Assembly (NCBI GenBank): GCA_015068125.1 | Contig: SVLD01000017.1 | Location: 1-35,198, forward strand | Reading direction: 5' to 3' | Length of the DNA stretch: 35,198 nt | Source: Oscillospiraceae bacterium | GTDB taxonomy: Bacteria > Bacillota > Clostridia > Oscillospirales > Oscillospiraceae | Shown here: positions 33,077-35,198 of the stretch, in pieces | Numbering within the stretch: position 1 is the stretch's first letter | Layout of the letters: each line of letters begins with the position of its first letter | Notes under the pieces: generated by a model | Told to the model about the DNA's origin: nothing | Database searches by the model: none | What the model saw: only the letters and a program-made list of their open reading frames with translations | Position numbers and translations under genes: made by a program

Positions 33077-34441
33077 TTATTTTACCAGGGATTCGCCAGC
33101 CCGATAAATATCGCCGGCGCCCACCGTCAGGATCACATCCCCGGGCTGAGCCAGATCTCGCAGGCACTGGGAGACTTCCGGCAAAGTGGCGCAGTAGACG
33201 CTGCCGGGAATCTGCGCCGCAAGATCCCGGGAAGATATCCCCACAGTATTGCGCTCCCGGGCAGCGTAGATCTCCGCCAGGACAACAATCTCCGGCTTGC
33301 GGAGTTGCTCTACAAATTCATCAAACAGCGCACTGGTTCGGGTATAGGTATGGGGCTGGAAAGCGAAAATGATCCGCTTATAGCCCATGGCACGGACGGC
33401 ATCCACAGTAGCCGCCAGCTCACCGGGATGGTGCGCATAATCATCATATACATCTGCACCGTTGCAAGTGCCCTTAAACTCCATGCGCCGACCTGCGCCG
33501 CGGAAGCTAGCCAGGCCACGCTCTACCGCTTCGGCATCGATACCGAGATGCCAAGCCACTGCCGCGGCTGCCAGGGCGTTGGCGGCATTGTGGCGGCCGT
33601 AGACAGCAAGCTGCACACGGCAGTATACCTTTCCGCCGCAGACCACATCGAAGCTGCGCCAGTCATCGGAAGGGTTAACCGCCTGCACCCGGTTTTGCTC
33701 ACCAAAACCGAAGCTGATGTAGTCCAAGCCACGCAGGGTATCCACTGTATTTGCGTCATCGCCATTGGCTACGATACCGTTGGTGGAAAGCTCCGCAAAT
33801 TTCCGGAAGGACTTCTTTACATCCTCCAGATCCTTAAAATAATCCAGGTGATCGGCCTCGATATTCAAGATTGCCGCCAGACTGGGATAGAAATTCAGAA
33901 AAGAGTCACAGTATTCGCAACTCTCCAGCAGAATGGTATCGCCCTTACCCACCCGATGGCCTGAACGAAGCAAAGGCAGATAGCCGCCGATCATGACAGT
34001 GGGATCCACCGCTGCTTCCATCAGAATATGGGCCATCATGGAAGTCGTAGTAGTCTTTCCATGGGTACCGGAAATACAAATTGCGTTCTGGTAGGCCTTC
34101 ATAATGACGCCCCAGGCCTGTGCCCGTTCAAAAACGGGAATACCCGCTGCACGGGCGCCGGCGATTTCCGGGTTGTCATTATGTACAGCGGCAGTGCGGA
34201 TCACGCAGTCCGCGCCCTGTACATTTTCCTGCCGATGGCCGATCGCCACCTGAATACCCTGGGCAATCAATTCGTCGGTGGAAACGGAAGAATTCATGTC
34301 CGAGCCGGAAACCGTCAGTCCCATGCCCTTCAGCACAAGGCCAAGGGGGCGCATGGAAACGCCGCCGATGCCCACCAGGTGGACATGCTTGCCGGGTTGC
34401 ATATATTGTTGAAGTGCCAGCGTATTATTTTCCATAATCAT
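33077..34441 (-). CDS. murC: UDP-N-acetylmuramate--L-alanine ligase MurC
   Basis: 454 residues. Adds L-Ala to UDP-MurNAc, the first step in building the stem peptide. Seen: the Rossmann-like HLVGIGGVSMRPLG (usually GIGG-x-GM), the ATP loop SGTHGKTTTTSMM, ESCEYCDSFLNFYP, NIEADHLDYFKD, GRHNAANALAA, GAGRRMEFKG, VYDDYAHHPGEL and FQPHTYTRT, as in all MurC. Two starts are possible, ATG 34441 and ATG 34435; the GGAG site is 4 nt before the first and 10 nt before the second. First gene of the murC-ddl-DUF1934 operon. Confidence 0.97.
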   Translation of the reverse strand: MIMENNTLALQQYMQPGKHVHLVGIGGVSMRPLGLVLKGMGLTVSGSDMNSSVSTDELIAQGIQVAIGHRQENVQGADCVIRTAAVHNDNPEIAGARAAGIPVFERAQAWGVIMKAYQNAICISGTHGKTTTTSMMAHILMEAAVDPTVMIGGYLPLLRSGHRVGKGDTILLESCEYCDSFLNFYPSLAAILNIEADHLDYFKDLEDVKKSFRKFAELSTNGIVANGDDANTVDTLRGLDYISFGFGEQNRVQAVNPSDDWRSFDVVCGGKVYCRVQLAVYGRHNAANALAAAAVAWHLGIDAEAVERGLASFRGAGRRMEFKGTCNGADVYDDYAHHPGELAATVDAVRAMGYKRIIFAFQPHTYTRTSALFDEFVEQLRKPEIVVLAEIYAARERNTVGISSRDLAAQIPGSVYCATLPEVSQCLRDLAQPGDVILTVGAGDIYRAGESLVK

Positions 34442-34470
34442 GCAGCTCCATTTTTGATTTCAATCAATTT

Positions 34471-34499
34471 ATTATATAACATTTCTGCGCAACTTACAA
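34471..34499 (-). promoter_or_regulatory. Promoter of the murC operon
   Basis: Minus-strand TTGTAA (34494-34499), a 17-bp spacer and TATAAT (34471-34476). Confidence 0.75.
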
Positions 34500-34549
34500 C
34501 AGGTATTTCCTGAAAACAGGAGTTTTTAGGATAAAAATCTGCATTTACG

Positions 34550-34582
34550 AAAAAAAGCCTTCACATTTCAGTGGAGGCTTTA
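34550..34582 (-). terminator. Second terminator downstream of the rRNA operon
   Basis: Minus-strand AAAGCCTcCAC pairs with GTGaAGGCTTT, followed by a run of seven T. It follows directly on the 5S-like fragment, as a terminator would follow a real 5S gene. Confidence 0.85.
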
Positions 34583-34623
34583 TGTTCGCGTTACCTATCT
34601 TCCAGGGTAGGCCAAGTATTGTC
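34583..34623 (-). pseudogene. Partial 5S rRNA copy (3' end only)
   Basis: 34583-34603 is identical to the 3' end of the intact 5S gene (34714-34734). After a diverged and shortened loop, GCCAAGTATTGTC is again shared. The 5' two-thirds of 5S are missing, so it cannot form helix I and is a relic. Confidence 0.85.
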
Positions 34624-34661
34624 CTGCCGTCCGCAACAGTCCGGTGGACTGTTGCAGGCAG
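34624..34661. repeat. Palindrome next to the 5S fragment
   Basis: GCAACAGTCC-GGT-GGACTGTTGC (34633-34655) is a perfect 10-bp hairpin, extended outward by CTGCC/GGCAG. It sits where the missing part of the 5S copy should begin. Its form (10-bp stem, 3-nt loop) is like the hairpins at 11984-12006, though the sequence differs. Confidence 0.8.
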
Positions 34662-34682
34662 CTTTGCAAATGTCAGAATATA

Positions 34683-34712
34683 GAAAAAGAACCAAGCCTA
34701 AGCTTGGTTCTT
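34683..34712 (-). terminator. Terminator directly after 5S rRNA
   Basis: An 11-bp stem, AAGAACCAAGC/GCTTGGTTCTT (34687-34712), with a 4-nt loop and TTTCTA beyond it on the minus strand. Confidence 0.9.
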
Positions 34713-34713
34713 G

Positions 34714-34829
34714 TGTTCGCGTTACCTATCTTCCCGGGCAGTCGCCCGCCAAGTATTGTCGGCGTACATGTGCTTAACTTCTGTGTTCGGGATGGGAACA
34801 GGTGGACCCACATAACAATCAACACGAAC
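34714..34829 (-). rRNA. rrf: 5S ribosomal RNA
   Basis: The minus strand shows the universal core CCACCTGTTCCCATCCCGAA followed by CACAGAAGTTAAGC. Helix I is formed by TTCGTGTT (complement of 34821-34828) and AACGCGAA (complement of 34716-34723). Ends are accurate to a few bases. Confidence 0.95.
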
Positions 34830-34831
34830 TT

Positions 34832-34906
34832 TGGTGACCCATACCGGATTCGAACCGATGTTAACGGCGTGAGAGGCCGCTGTCTTAACCACTTGACCAA
34901 TGGGCC
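34832..34906 (-). tRNA. tRNA-Glu (anticodon CTC)
   Basis: 75 nt with encoded CCA. Acceptor GGCCCAT/ATGGGTC, anticodon stem GCGGC/GCCGT around CTCTCAC (anticodon CTC, reads GAG), T-loop TTCGAAT. It lies between 23S and 5S. Confidence 0.93.
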
Positions 34907-34908
34907 GT

Positions 34909-34984
34909 TGGTGCACCTTCAGGGACTCGAACCCGGGACCCACTGATTAAGAGTCAGTTGCTCTACCAACTGAGCTAAAGGTGC
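34909..34984 (-). tRNA. tRNA-Lys (anticodon CTT)
   Basis: 76 nt with encoded CCA. Acceptor GCACCTT/AAGGTGC, anticodon stem ACTGA/TCAGT around CTCTTAA (anticodon CTT, reads AAG), T-loop TTCGAGT. Two bases separate it from tRNA-Glu. Confidence 0.95.
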
Positions 34985-35071
34985 AGGTCTTTTCAAGGAT
35001 ATACCCTGAAAACTGAACATTGTTCCTTATTTCGCAATTACTCGGGTTTGACAACACTGAGCCTGCTTTAG

Positions 35072-35198
35072 ATCAAGCTTTCGGCTTATTAGTATCAGTC
35101 AGCTACACACATTACTGCGCTTCCACCTCTGACCTATCAACGACATAGTCTACGTCGAGCCTCAGTGGAGATCTTATCTTAGGGAGAGTTTCACGCTT
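35072..35198 (-). rRNA. rrl: 23S ribosomal RNA, 3' end (cut by window edge)
   Basis: The minus strand carries the conserved end of 23S, GTGGAAGCGCAGTAATGTGT followed by GTAGCTGACTGATACTAATAAGC. The rest lies outside the window to the right. The exact 3' end near 35072 is an estimate. Confidence 0.95.

Noticed and set aside
34644..34946. Open frame across 5S rRNA and tRNAs
   Set aside because: It overlaps structural RNA genes on the other strand and has no ribosome site or known domain.

Overview
The window looks like a chromosomal segment of a Gram-positive anaerobe of the class Clostridia, probably Oscillospirales. That is an inference from gene content and style: purine-rich Shine-Dalgarno sites, TTGACA/TATAAT promoters, the prs-pth-mfd order, a VanW-family protein, a DUF1934 gene beside ddl, LemA next to a MAG1210-like protein, and DNA that is moderately GC-rich by eye. 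Most of it is housekeeping, with an accessory block of surface proteins and two odd stretches beside stable-RNA genes.

Layout. 1-235: start of rplS (minus) with a structured leader and promoter. 248-5310 (minus): a DeoR-type regulator, then a 2-oxoacid dehydrogenase operon made of an E2 with two lipoyl domains and a single-chain E1 alpha-beta fusion. Identical TTATAACA motifs overlap the -10 boxes of both the regulator and the E2-E1 promoter, so regulator and operon are probably linked. No E3 gene is in the window. 5446-11639: four exported proteins, namely an OB-fold/Ig lipoprotein, a divergent cohesin-like/cadherin-like membrane-anchored protein, a beta-rich surface protein and a double-NPCBM surface protein. 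The last two share a Thr/Pro stalk and an FPWGIVIG transmembrane anchor without LPXTG.

11687-12156 holds no protein gene. It has a tRNA-Ala(CGC) gene and, downstream of it, a tandem array of ~110-bp units each carrying the last 15-17 nt of that tRNA, plus an inverted copy and several strong hairpins. This is the most unusual structure seen. 12220-14640: an E2-like protein without the catalytic His, divergent from a degenerate deacetylase-like membrane protein. 14680-24012: uvrB, a MAG1210-like/lemA pair, radC, an atypical histidine kinase and uvrA. 24158-29396 (plus): prs-pth-mfd. 29444-31499: a VanW-family protein with an ambiguous start and a short overlapping leader ORF. 31545-34499 (minus): murC-ddl-DUF1934, the peptidoglycan precursor operon. 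34550-35198 (minus): the end of an rRNA operon in the order 23S, tRNA-Lys(CTT), tRNA-Glu(CTC), 5S, terminator, followed by a second partial 5S 3' end and another terminator.

Themes. Excision repair is well represented (uvrA, uvrB, mfd, and radC by name). Cell-envelope work is the other: murC-ddl, VanW, the deacetylase-like protein and the carbohydrate-binding surface proteins. Three proteins keep a recognisable enzyme fold but lack a key catalytic residue. I see no CRISPR array, transposase, integrase or phage gene.
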